Below, one piece after another: positions 14,124-21,759 of a DNA stretch of 34,668 nucleotides (positions within the stretch are counted from its first letter, which is position 1; every line of letters begins with the position of its first letter). Position numbers and translations under genes: made by a program. The notes below the pieces were generated by a model, which ran no database searches, was not told the origin of the DNA, and saw only the letters and a list, made by a program, of their open reading frames with translations. This DNA is from Clostridia bacterium (GTDB taxonomy: Bacteria > Aerophobota > Aerophobia > Aerophobales > AE-B3A). The stretch lies in contig DAOWIY010000020.1 of NCBI GenBank assembly GCA_030640665.1, forward strand, positions 1 through 34,668, given 5' to 3'.

Positions 14124-14839
14124 TTAATGGTTTTTTTAACTTGTTTTAATATCTTGTCCACTGTTTGAGAGATACTTAAATGGGTGTTATCTATAACTAT
14201 TGCTTTCTCGGAGATTTTCAAAGGAGAGGTTTTTCTTTGGCTATCTATTCTGTCCCGCTCGAGAAGTCCAGTAGCTACTTTTTCTTTATTTGAAGAAATA
14301 CCTTTGGTTTTTTCCTCTTTCCAGCGTCTCTCAACTCTCTCCTCAAAAGAGGCATTAAGGAAAATTTTGATATCGGCTTTTGGAAAGACTACTGTTGTGG
14401 TATCTCTACCTTCAGCTACTATACCTTCGTGTTTACCGAGCTTTTTTTGTTGAGCAACCATTGCCTCCCGAACCCCTTTTACAATTGAAACTAAAGAAAC
14501 ATATTTATTTATCTCTGGGCAGCGAATTAAAGAGGTTACATCTTTGTTATCCAGGTAAACCTTAGTTTCCACATTGGATCCGGGCTTTAAACAAATTTGT
14601 ATCTTTTTAGCTAGCTGAGAAAGAGCTTTTTCATCCTTAATATTTACTTTATCTTTTAAAGCCTTCCATGTCAAGGCTCTATACATTGCTCCTGTATCCA
14701 GGTATGAATAACTCAGTCTCTTAGCTAAAAGATGGGCCGTGGTGCTTTTTCCCGAGCCTGCTGGTCCATCAATAGCTATAATTAAGTTTTTTTTAGGTTG
14801 AAGAGAGAACTTTATCCAGGGCTTTGATGAACTGTTCAT
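14120..14839 (-). CDS. cmk: Cytidylate kinase
   Basis: Phosphorylates CMP and dCMP with ATP. The P-loop GPAGSGKSTTAH is followed by YLDTGAMYRALTW, and GRDTTTVVFPKADIKIFLNA and the lid-type RRWKEE segment complete the fold. I use the ATG at 14839 (239 residues); a TTG at 14857 in frame would add six residues and neither has a strong ribosome site. The start overlaps the end of hisC by 47 bases, and conserved sequence begins only after the hisC stop, so the first 17 or so residues are poorly constrained. plsC follows with a 4-base overlap. Confidence 0.93.
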   Translation of the reverse strand: MNSSSKPWIKFSLQPKKNLIIAIDGPAGSGKSTTAHLLAKRLSYSYLDTGAMYRALTWKALKDKVNIKDEKALSQLAKKIQICLKPGSNVETKVYLDNKDVTSLIRCPEINKYVSLVSIVKGVREAMVAQQKKLGKHEGIVAEGRDTTTVVFPKADIKIFLNASFEERVERRWKEEKTKGISSNKEKVATGLLERDRIDSQRKTSPLKISEKAIVIDNTHLSISQTVDKILKQVKKTIK

Positions 14840-15905
14840 TTTGCTTTTTTGTTCCAATGGTCACCCTTATGCAATCACTGAGATTGTATGCTCCCATTCT
14901 CCTTACAATTATTCCTTCTTTGAGTAATCTTTTTTCGACATCTGAGGTCTTTTCTCCTATCTTGATTAGGATAAAATTGGCCTCTGTGGGAATGAAGGAG
15001 AGTTTAAGCCTCTTAAGATGAGAATAAAGAAACTTTTTTCCTTCTTTGACTAGCTTTCTACTTCGGGTAATCTGATTCTTATCTTTTAGGCTGGCTAAGG
15101 CAGCTACCTGGGCCAGAGAATTTACGTTAAAAGGAGGGCGGGCCCGGTTAAGTATTTCCATGATTTCTGATTTAGCAATTCCGTATCCTATCCTTAGACC
15201 GGCCAGGCCATAGATTTTAGAAAAAGTGCGCAAGACGATAACATTATTTTCCCCATCTATAAGATCTATAGTTTGAGGATAATCTTTATCTTCTACATAT
15301 TCAGAGTAAGCCTCATCAAAGATTACTAAAATTCGGGAAGGAATCTCTTTCAAGAAACTCTTTACTTCGTCCTTTTTTACAATGGTACCGGTGGGATTAT
15401 TAGGATTGCTAATGAAGATTAATTTCGTTTTAGGACTTATAGCTTTAGCCATAGCTGATAGGTCCAGCCTGAAATCATTTAAGGGAATAGAAATAACCCT
15501 TGCCTGACTGAGCTGGGTATCTATTCCGTACATTAAAAAAGAAGGGTCTCCCATTATCGTCTCTTCACCTTTTTGAAGAAATACCCGCGTAATTAAAGAA
15601 ACGATTTCATCAGAGCCGTTTCCCAGGATAATTCTACTATCTTCCAACCCCAGTTTTTCTGCCAGAGCTTTCTTTAAGTAATATCCACTCCCATTCGGAT
15701 AAAAGTTAATCATTGAGGTATAATTCTTGATAGCCTTAACTGCTTTAGGAGATGGGCCGAGAAGATTCTCGTTAGAAGCAAGTTTGATTACTTTTTTTAG
15801 TCCTAACTCTCTTTTTACCTCTTCCATGGGTTTACCTGGCTGGTAAGTTTTAATCTTCAAAATATCAGGTATTGCTAGCAGTTGAAGTTTATTCTGTTCG
15901 GACAT
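14793..15905 (-). CDS. hisC: Histidinol-phosphate aminotransferase
   Basis: PLP enzyme (fold type I) of histidine synthesis, possibly also acting on aromatic 2-oxoacids. Visible are LASNENLLGPSPKAVKAI, the SNPNNPTGTIV motif, and the PLP lysine in RTFSKIYGLAGLRIGY, with the C-terminal NFILIKIG. I start at ATG 15905 (MSEQNKLQ, 370 residues), which has GGGAAG upstream; the same frame runs on to 16001 but only through heptad repeat DNA. Its position ahead of cmk recalls aroA/hisC-cmk clusters in which it may serve aromatic amino acids. Confidence 0.93.
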   Translation of the reverse strand: MSEQNKLQLLAIPDILKIKTYQPGKPMEEVKRELGLKKVIKLASNENLLGPSPKAVKAIKNYTSMINFYPNGSGYYLKKALAEKLGLEDSRIILGNGSDEIVSLITRVFLQKGEETIMGDPSFLMYGIDTQLSQARVISIPLNDFRLDLSAMAKAISPKTKLIFISNPNNPTGTIVKKDEVKSFLKEIPSRILVIFDEAYSEYVEDKDYPQTIDLIDGENNVIVLRTFSKIYGLAGLRIGYGIAKSEIMEILNRARPPFNVNSLAQVAALASLKDKNQITRSRKLVKEGKKFLYSHLKRLKLSFIPTEANFILIKIGEKTSDVEKRLLKEGIIVRRMGAYNLSDCIRVTIGTKKQNEQFIKALDKVLSST

Positions 15906-15933
15906 TAGATTTCTTCCCTTTTTGGACGCAGAT

Positions 15934-16009
15934 ATCTCGTATATCGTATTTAGTACTTCGTTTCTCTTTTTTCTTTTCGAGTTACGAGCGACGAGCAACA
16001 AGCGACGAT
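15934..16009. repeat. Inverted pair of family A heptad tracts overlapping the ilvD 3' end
   Basis: Left tract (15934-15961): ATCTCGT, ATATCGT, ATTTAGT, ACTTCGT. Right tract (15978-16009) is inverted, reading on the minus strand TCGTCGC, TTGTTGC, TCGTCGC, TCGTAAC. The TAA in the last unit is the ilvD stop codon. Confidence 0.75.
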
Positions 16010-17658
16010 TTTAGTATTGCCCCTTCGCTGGCAGGGCCTACGAGCTCGCTGTAGCGAGCTAAATAGCCTTCTTTTACTTTAGGAGAAGGTCTCCTCCAAT
16101 TCCTTTTTCTTTCGTTAAGTACCTCTTTTGATAAGTTTACCTCTAGTTTTCTCTCTGGAATGTCAATGAGAATCTCATCTCCATCTTTTAAGAGAGCAAT
16201 CGGGCCTCCTACTGCTCCCTCAGGACAAATATGGCCGATGCAAGGACCTCTTGTTCCTCCTGAAAATCGTCCATCGGTAAGCAAAGCTACTGACTCGGAT
16301 AATCCCATTCCTACCAGTGCTGCGGTAGGGGAGAGCATTTCTCTCATTCCGGGTCCTCCCCTGGGTCCCTCGTAGCGAATAACGATAACCTCGCCTTCTT
16401 TTATTTTCTTTTCATAAATAGCTTTAATCGTCTCCTCTTCGCTATTAAAAATCCGAGCCTTTCCTTCGAACTTTTTCACTTTATCGCTCACAGCAGATTG
16501 CTTTACTACCGCTCCCTGGGGAGCCAAAGAACCAGTGAGTATAGCTAGGCCTCCTTCTTTATGATAGGGATTATCCAGACTTCTGATTATTTCTACATCG
16601 AAGACCTTTCCTTCTCGGGCAATTTCTTTTATGGATTTGCCAGATACAGTAGGACGGTGGGCAAGAAAGTTTTCCAGTCTATTTAATAGAGCAGGGATTC
16701 CTCCAGCCCACTCCAGGTCTTCCATAAAATAATCTCCCCCCGGCCGAAGATTAACCAGGTGAGGTGTTTTTTTGCCTATTTCATCAAATCTATCAAGGGA
16801 GAGTTTAACTCCAGCCTCATAGGCGATGGCTAAAAGGTGAAGAACGGTATTGCTCGATCCTCCAAAGGCCATATCCACTCGAATGGCATCCTCAAAAGCC
16901 TGCCTTGTCATTATTTCCCTGGGAAGGAGATTTTCTTTGATTAGTTCCGGGATTCTTTCTCCACTTTCGTAAGCAATTCTTTTTTTCTTGGCGGAAATGG
17001 CTAAAGCACATCCTGATTGGGGAAGGCTCATTCCCAGAACTTCGGTAAGACAATCCATTGTATTAGCTGTATATAAGCCCTGGCATGAGCCCATCCCAGG
17101 ACAGGCTTCTTCTTCTAGGCATCGAAGTTCTTCCTTATTTATTTCTCCTTTTTTAAATCTACCCACAGCTTCATAGGCATCTCTTACATAGGAAAGCCTT
17201 CTTCCCCTTAATCTGCCTGAGAGCATGGGGCCGGCAGTAACTACAATGGTGGGAATGTTAATGCGGGCGGCGGCCATAAGGGCACCCGGTGTTATCTTGT
17301 CGCAATTAGTGAGAAGGATAAGGCCATCAAGAGAGTGGGCCTCGGCTACAGCCTCAATAGAATCAGCTATAAGCTCCCGCGAGGGAAGAGAATACTTCAT
17401 TCCAGAGTGCCCCATAGCAATTCCATCACATATAGCAGGGATACCAAAGATAAAAGGATAACCACCTCCTGCCTCTACTCCTCTTTCTATAAATCTCTCT
17501 AACTCACGCATTCCTACATGGCCGGGAACTATTTCACTGAAACTGGAGGCAACTCCTACAAAGGGTTTGTTTAAAGCTCTTTTTGTTATTCCTGTACCGT
17601 AAAGCAGGGCTCTGTGAGGAGTCCGCTCCACTCCCTTTTTTATAAGATCACTGCGCAA
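15982..17658 (-). CDS. ilvD: Dihydroxy-acid dehydratase
   Basis: Iron-sulfur enzyme that dehydrates dihydroxy-acids in valine, isoleucine and leucine synthesis. Cluster-ligand motifs are present: [33 protein letters not shown] and [20 protein letters not shown]. The 558-residue length is standard. The start is TTG at 17658, chosen for AAGGAG six bases upstream. The last eight residues (SSLVARRS) and the stop are encoded by a family A heptad tract, so the native C-terminus, expected near SEGAILK, has been extended by repeat DNA. No other ilv or leu genes are adjacent. Confidence 0.97.
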   Translation of the reverse strand: MRSDLIKKGVERTPHRALLYGTGITKRALNKPFVGVASSFSEIVPGHVGMRELERFIERGVEAGGGYPFIFGIPAICDGIAMGHSGMKYSLPSRELIADSIEAVAEAHSLDGLILLTNCDKITPGALMAAARINIPTIVVTAGPMLSGRLRGRRLSYVRDAYEAVGRFKKGEINKEELRCLEEEACPGMGSCQGLYTANTMDCLTEVLGMSLPQSGCALAISAKKKRIAYESGERIPELIKENLLPREIMTRQAFEDAIRVDMAFGGSSNTVLHLLAIAYEAGVKLSLDRFDEIGKKTPHLVNLRPGGDYFMEDLEWAGGIPALLNRLENFLAHRPTVSGKSIKEIAREGKVFDVEIIRSLDNPYHKEGGLAILTGSLAPQGAVVKQSAVSDKVKKFEGKARIFNSEEETIKAIYEKKIKEGEVIVIRYEGPRGGPGMREMLSPTAALVGMGLSESVALLTDGRFSGGTRGPCIGHICPEGAVGGPIALLKDGDEILIDIPERKLEVNLSKEVLNERKRNWRRPSPKVKEGYLARYSELVGPASEGAILKSSLVARRS

Positions 17659-17675
17659 TTCTTACTCCTTGAACT

Positions 17676-17847
17676 AGCGTTTAGCGTATAGTTTTTCCAG
17701 CTGTAAACAATAAGGGGTAAGCGGTAATCTTCTTTTTTCACGAAGTACGATGTACGAAGTACGATGTACGAATTTATGTGCTCGGGTCGGCTTCGAATCC
17801 CCTTTTCTCTCTTGCTATTCACTATTCACTAAATACTAACGACTATT
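17676..17847. repeat. Repeat-filled gap between tRNA-Ala and ilvD
   Basis: Contains a short family B tract (TAGCGTTTAGCGTATAG, about 17676-17691), a 14-base tandem ACGAAGTACGATGT repeated in 17740-17767 that ends ACGAATT like family A, a tRNA T-arm-like remnant (17784-17802), and 7-base units TTCACTA, TTCACTA, AATACTA, ACGACTA at about 17819-17846. No coding region is supported. Confidence 0.65.
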
Positions 17848-17850
17848 TTT

Positions 17851-17926
17851 TGGTGGAGGCAGGGGGATTCGAACCCCCGACCTCGTCCACGCCAAGGACG
17901 CGCTCTCCCAACTGAGCTATGCCCCC
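17851..17926 (-). tRNA. tRNA-Ala(GGC)
   Basis: Minus strand reads acceptor GGGGGCA, D-arm GCTC...GAGC, anticodon stem CGTCC/GGACG around loop TTGGCGT (anticodon GGC), variable AGGTC, T-arm GGGGG-TTCGAAT-CCCCC, acceptor TGCCTCC, A and encoded CCA (17851-17853). One G-U pair is in the acceptor stem. rsfS ends (in the upstream direction) one base away at 17928. Confidence 0.95.
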
Positions 17927-17927
17927 A

Positions 17928-18266
17928 TCACTTTATTATCTTTTTGGCATCAGCCCATAATCTCTCCAATTGGTAAAAATTCCTTCCTCTTTTAGAAAAA
18001 ATATGGACTATTATTGAGCCAAAATCTAAAAGAACCCAACAGTCATTTGTCAAATTCCTTGGGTTAAACTGTTTTATTCCTTTTTTTTTGAGTTCTCTCT
18101 CTATAGCTTGAGCAATACTTCGCATATGGGGAGAAGATTCTCCACTGCAGATAATAAAATAATCAGCTATTGTCGAAATTTCTTTTAAATTTAAAAGCAG
18201 TATATCCTTTGCTTTTTTGCTCTCCACTATTTTGACAGTGGCTCGAGCTAGTTTCTGGGAGGTCAA
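17928..18266 (-). CDS. rsfS: Ribosome silencing factor
   Basis: RsfS/Iojap-family protein that binds L14 on the 50S subunit and blocks subunit joining in starvation. Of 112 residues, the diagnostic run is [20 protein letters not shown] followed by [18 protein letters not shown], and later [20 protein letters not shown] and [12 protein letters not shown]. The start is TTG at 18266 with AGGAG nine bases upstream. It lies downstream of nadD, a very common neighbour. Confidence 0.96.
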   Translation of the reverse strand: MTSQKLARATVKIVESKKAKDILLLNLKEISTIADYFIICSGESSPHMRSIAQAIERELKKKGIKQFNPRNLTNDCWVLLDFGSIIVHIFSKRGRNFYQLERLWADAKKIIK

Positions 18267-18376
18267 ATTTTCTTTCTCCTCAATCTACATAGTTTTCTCC
18301 GGAATTGCTTATCCCAAAATTTACCTAGATTCGGTAAACTCCTCTGGAGCATCTTGTATCCAGTAATTAGTTAATT

Positions 18377-18413
18377 TCCCCTCATCTTAATCCCCCCCCA
18401 AGGGGAGAGGAGA
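18377..18413 (-). repeat. CCTCTCCCC palindromic element, third copy
   Basis: Read on the minus strand: TCTCCTCTCCCCTTGGGGGG, then GGATTAAGATGAGGGGA. It matches the copy at 1964-2000 over most of its length. It lies between nadD and rsfS. Confidence 0.6.
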
Positions 18414-18440
18414 TTTTTTTACGATATACTATATACGGTT

Positions 18441-19046
18441 TTACCACCTATAGAGATTATACTTATGAATATATTTTTCCACTACTTCTGGTAGAAGATA
18501 TTTAATGGTTTGTCCCTTCTTTATTCTTTTTCTGATCTCTGTGGAGGAGATGGCCAGAGCAGGAACTTCTACCAGGAAGGTATATTTTTGAAAACGGAGG
18601 TCTATCTTTTTTATGTTTAATTTATATCCTGGTCTGGAAGCAGCGATAAACTTTGCCATCTGTGGTAGGTCATCTGTTTTATGCCAGGCAGAGATTTCAG
18701 CTATAGCATCGGCTCCGGTGATAAAGTAGCATTCTGTTTCCTCTCCGTAAATCTGCTTCAATTGTGCAATAGTGTCCCGAGTGTAAGATTCGCCTTGCCG
18801 TTCTATCTCTATGGAAGAGACTGAGAAGTGCTCATTACTAGCTGTGGCTAGAACTGTCATCATCCAACGATGCTCCGGTAAGGCAATTTCGTCATTACCT
18901 TTATGGGGAGGTTTGCCAGAGGGGACAAAAAGCACCTCATCTAGCTTAAATTTATCCCGGATAAACTCTGCTGCCACTAGATGTCCCTGATGAATAGGAT
19001 TGAAGGTTCCTCCCATAATACCCAATTTGAGAGGTGATTTGCTCAT
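18441..19046 (-). CDS. nadD: Nicotinate-nucleotide adenylyltransferase
   Basis: Transfers AMP to nicotinate mononucleotide in NAD synthesis. The nucleotidyltransferase signature GIMGGTFNPIHQGHL (9-23) and the C-terminal ISSTEIRKRIKKG motif are both complete; 201 residues is typical. The ATG overlaps the rny stop as ATGA. rsfS is 174 bases downstream, the classic nadD-rsfS order. Confidence 0.97.
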   Translation of the reverse strand: MSKSPLKLGIMGGTFNPIHQGHLVAAEFIRDKFKLDEVLFVPSGKPPHKGNDEIALPEHRWMMTVLATASNEHFSVSSIEIERQGESYTRDTIAQLKQIYGEETECYFITGADAIAEISAWHKTDDLPQMAKFIAASRPGYKLNIKKIDLRFQKYTFLVEVPALAISSTEIRKRIKKGQTIKYLLPEVVEKYIHKYNLYRW

Positions 19047-20569
19047 CTTGCATACTCTATAGCTCGAAGTTCTCTGATTACCGTTATCTTGATTTGTCCG
19101 GGGTATTTTAATTTTTTCTCAATTTTGTGAGCCAGTTCTCGGGAGAGTTCTGCAGTTGCTTCGTCTGAAACCTCTTGCGGGTGCACCATAATACGTAGTT
19201 CTCTGCCGGCTTGAATAGCATAAGCTTTTTCTACTTTCTCGAAAGAGTCAGCTATTTCTTCTAAATCCTCAATTCGTTTAAGATAAGCTTCTAGAACCTC
19301 TTTTCTTGCACCGGGACGAGCAGCTGATATAGCATCCGAGATTTGGACTAAGACAGCTAAAGTGGTTTCCGCTACTTGATCTTCATGATGAGCGGCAATA
19401 GCATGGACAATATTAGGTGATTCCCCATATCGTTCAGCAAGATTAGCTCCGATTAAGGCATGAGGGCCTTCCATCTCCCGATCGACAGCTTTTCCAATAT
19501 CGTGAAGAAGTCCTGCTCTTTTTGCCTGGACATAATCTGCCTTAATCTCAGCGGCTATAATACCAGCTATATAAGAAACTTCTTTTGAATGTTGCAGCAC
19601 ATTCTGTCCATAACTGGTGCGAAATTTTAATCTTCCTAAAAGATTGGTTAGCTCAGAGGGTAAATCAGAGATTCCCATATCAAAGGCTACCCGCTGACCC
19701 TCCTCCTTTATCATCTCCTCTATATCCTTTTTGGTTTTTTCCACTATTTCTTCAATTCTAGCTGGGTGTATTCGAGTATCGGCAACAAGTCGTTCTAAAC
19801 TGACTTCCGCAATCTTTCTCCTTAAAGGGTCAAAACAGGAGATTACTACTGTCTCTGGAGTGTCATCCACGATTAGATCTACTCCTGTGAGAGCTTCGAA
19901 GGCTCTTATGTTTCTTCCCTCTCTTCCTATAACCCTTCCTTTCATCTCATCATTGGGCAAGGAAAGAGTGGAGACGACTGAGTTACTTGCCTCATCCACA
20001 GCACAGCGCTGAATGGCTGTAGCCAGGATTTTTCTTGCTTTTTTATTAGCTGTCTCTCTAGCTTCTTTTTCTACTTGTTGAATAATCTGAGCAGCCTCAT
20101 TTTTTACTTCCTTTTTTATAGTTTCCAGCAGAGTTTTTTTTGCTTCCTCAGCAGAAAGACCAGAGGCTCTTTCTAGTTCTTTCCTCCATTTAATCTCCAG
20201 CTCTTTTGTCTTTTCTTTATCTTTTTTTAACTCTTCTTCTTTAGAAAAAATACTTTTCTTTTTCTTTTCTAATTCTTGTAAACGATGATCTAGAACCTCC
20301 TCTCTCTCTATTAACCTTCTTGATAGTTTATGGAGTTCATCAGTCTTTTCCTTGGTTTCTTGTTCAAAAGCTGCTCTTACTCGGTGAAGTTCCTCTTTTT
20401 TCTCTAGTTCAATCTCTCTTTTTCTGTTTTTGATCTCCCCTTCCACTTGAGATAATTTATCTTGAGCCCTATTTAATAGGGACCTCGTTCTCAGCCTGGT
20501 AAGAAGAGTGGTTATTACCCATCCTCCCATTACACCTACTAGCACATATATCAACATTAGATTAATCAT
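19043..20569 (-). CDS. rny: Ribonuclease Y
   Basis: Membrane-anchored endoribonuclease that starts mRNA decay. Domain order is standard for its 508 residues: one N-terminal membrane helix (3-22), a long charged coiled coil (about 30-180), a KH domain with GRVIGREGRNIRAFE (211-225), and an HD domain with HSKE at 327 and LLHDIGK (HD at 356-357). A promoter is visible upstream on the minus strand and a 12-base inverted repeat lies at its predicted start. It is the first gene of the long minus-strand block, overlapping nadD by four bases. Confidence 0.97.
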   Translation of the reverse strand: MINLMLIYVLVGVMGGWVITTLLTRLRTRSLLNRAQDKLSQVEGEIKNRKREIELEKKEELHRVRAAFEQETKEKTDELHKLSRRLIEREEVLDHRLQELEKKKKSIFSKEEELKKDKEKTKELEIKWRKELERASGLSAEEAKKTLLETIKKEVKNEAAQIIQQVEKEARETANKKARKILATAIQRCAVDEASNSVVSTLSLPNDEMKGRVIGREGRNIRAFEALTGVDLIVDDTPETVVISCFDPLRRKIAEVSLERLVADTRIHPARIEEIVEKTKKDIEEMIKEEGQRVAFDMGISDLPSELTNLLGRLKFRTSYGQNVLQHSKEVSYIAGIIAAEIKADYVQAKRAGLLHDIGKAVDREMEGPHALIGANLAERYGESPNIVHAIAAHHEDQVAETTLAVLVQISDAISAARPGARKEVLEAYLKRIEDLEEIADSFEKVEKAYAIQAGRELRIMVHPQEVSDEATAELSRELAHKIEKKLKYPGQIKITVIRELRAIEYAR

Positions 20570-20631
20570 GGTAATTACTCCCCTCTTAATCTATTTTCAA
20601 AGATCTAAAACCTAACTCGATGTTATTATCT

Positions 20632-20665
20632 ATAGTAACATACATCTCGTGACGTATGTTACTAT
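20632..20665. promoter_or_regulatory. 12-bp perfect inverted repeat in the rny leader
   Basis: ATAGTAACATAC (20632-20643) and GTATGTTACTAT (20654-20665) are exact reverse complements around 10 bases. On the minus strand the first arm coincides with the predicted rny start point. It could be an operator or a 5'-end mRNA hairpin. A further half-site ACATAC follows at about 20669-20674. Confidence 0.6.
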
Positions 20666-20667
20666 CA

Positions 20668-20696
20668 AACATACATTTTTTGAATTCTTTTGTCAA
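20668..20696 (-). promoter_or_regulatory. rny promoter
   Basis: Minus strand TTGACA (20696-20691), 17-base spacer, TATGTT (20673-20668). Predicted start near 20661, inside the inverted repeat. The spacing and -35 are consensus. Confidence 0.6.
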
Positions 20697-20745
20697 GAAA
20701 TGCCTCAGAAGAAAAAGGGGAAAAGGGTGAGCAAAAAGGCCCCTC

Positions 20746-20773
20746 TTGTCAAACAACGGTGAGGTGCTATAAT
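20746..20773 (+). promoter_or_regulatory. Promoter of the radical SAM gene
   Basis: TTGTCA (20746-20751), 16-base spacer, TATAAT (20768-20773) preceded by TGC (extended -10). The expected start point, seven or so bases on, falls at or next to the ATG at 20781, so the mRNA may lack a leader. Confidence 0.65.
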
Positions 20774-20780
20774 TCGTATA

Positions 20781-21704
20781 ATGAAGATGGAGTTAAGTTA
20801 TCCCAGCTATCTAAAATTATACGAGGAGGGAGAGCTAGAAAAGCGGGTAGAAGAGGCCTATGAGCTGCTCGGCAGATGTAATATCTGTCCACGTAAATGT
20901 GGTGTAAATCGAATAAAAGGAGAGAAGGGATTCTGTAAAGCAGGCAAAGAACCTATGGTTTCTAGTTTTCATTCTCACTTTGGGGAAGAGCCACCCATAT
21001 CTGGTTATCGAGGTTCTGGAACTATCTTTTTTACCCATTGTAATTTGAGGTGTCTGTTTTGTCAGAATTACCCCATTTCTCATCTGGGAAATGGAAATCA
21101 AATTTCTCCTTCACAGCTTTCTCAAATGATGCTTAGCTTGCAAAAAAGAGGATGTCATAACATAAACTTAGTTACTCCTACCCATTTTACACCTCAAGTT
21201 CTCTCTGGCCTTTTTCTGGCTATCAAAAAAGGTTTAAATATACCCTTAGTCTATAACTGTGGTGGTTATGAGAGGGTGGAAACTTTGAGGCTTCTGGAGG
21301 GTATAGTAGATATTTATATGCCAGATATGAAATATGGAGAGGAAGAAAAGAGCAAGAAATTCTCTTCTGCTTCTGATTATTTTGAAGTAGCAAAAAAAGC
21401 AATTAAGGAAATGTATCGACAGGTGGGAAATCTTGAGTTAAATAGGAAAGGAATTGCTCAAAGAGGTCTTTTGGTGAGACACTTGATTTTACCCAATGAA
21501 GGAGGGGGGACAAGAAAGGTGTTTAGTTTTTTAAGAGAGGAGATTTCCCCTGCTGTCTATCTTAGCATTATGAGTCAATACTTTCCTGCTTATAAAGCGC
21601 AAGAATTTAAAGGATTAAATAGAAAGGTCACCCGGGAAGAATACGAGGAGGCTCTTCATATTGCTAGCGAGTTAGGTCTAGAAAGAGGGTGGCGACAGAA
21701 CTAA
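20781..21704 (+). CDS. Radical SAM protein of the PflX/COG1313 group
   Basis: Resembles uncharacterised pyruvate formate-lyase-activating-enzyme-like proteins. The SAM-cluster motif is in HCNLRCLFCQN (CX3CX2C) after GSGTIFFT, and an N-terminal cysteine cluster CNICPRKCGVNRIKGEKGFC is typical of this subgroup. 307 residues, cytoplasmic, no membrane segment. Its substrate is unknown; no glycyl-radical enzyme or AMMECR1/MEMO-type partner is adjacent. The start could be ATG 20781 or ATG 20787; the upstream promoter leaves no room for a ribosome site before the first. Confidence 0.85.
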   Translation: MKMELSYPSYLKLYEEGELEKRVEEAYELLGRCNICPRKCGVNRIKGEKGFCKAGKEPMVSSFHSHFGEEPPISGYRGSGTIFFTHCNLRCLFCQNYPISHLGNGNQISPSQLSQMMLSLQKRGCHNINLVTPTHFTPQVLSGLFLAIKKGLNIPLVYNCGGYERVETLRLLEGIVDIYMPDMKYGEEEKSKKFSSASDYFEVAKKAIKEMYRQVGNLELNRKGIAQRGLLVRHLILPNEGGGTRKVFSFLREEISPAVYLSIMSQYFPAYKAQEFKGLNRKVTREEYEEALHIASELGLERGWRQN

Positions 21705-21713
21705 AAGCTAGAT

Positions 21714-21729
21714 AAGGAGGTTAATTATT
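21714..21729 (+). promoter_or_regulatory. Ribosome site pointing to an ATT start for trkH
   Basis: AAGGAGG (21714-21720) is a near-perfect Shine-Dalgarno. Six bases on, the trkH frame offers ATT (21727-21729), then reads NRSKLISCLNVV into the annotated start. The next conventional start codons (GTG 21760, ATG 21766) lie 40 or more bases from this site and have none of their own. Confidence 0.5.
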
Positions 21730-21759
21730 AATCGTTCTAAACTCATATCTTGTCTAAAT

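Noticed and set aside
15906-16001. N-terminal extension of hisC
   Set aside because: It reads through heptad repeat DNA; ATG 15905 has a ribosome site and starts where aminotransferase similarity begins.
20696-20711. AAGAAATGCCTCAG shared with bases 120-133 as a repeat
   Set aside because: A 14-base match is expected by chance several times in a window of this size.
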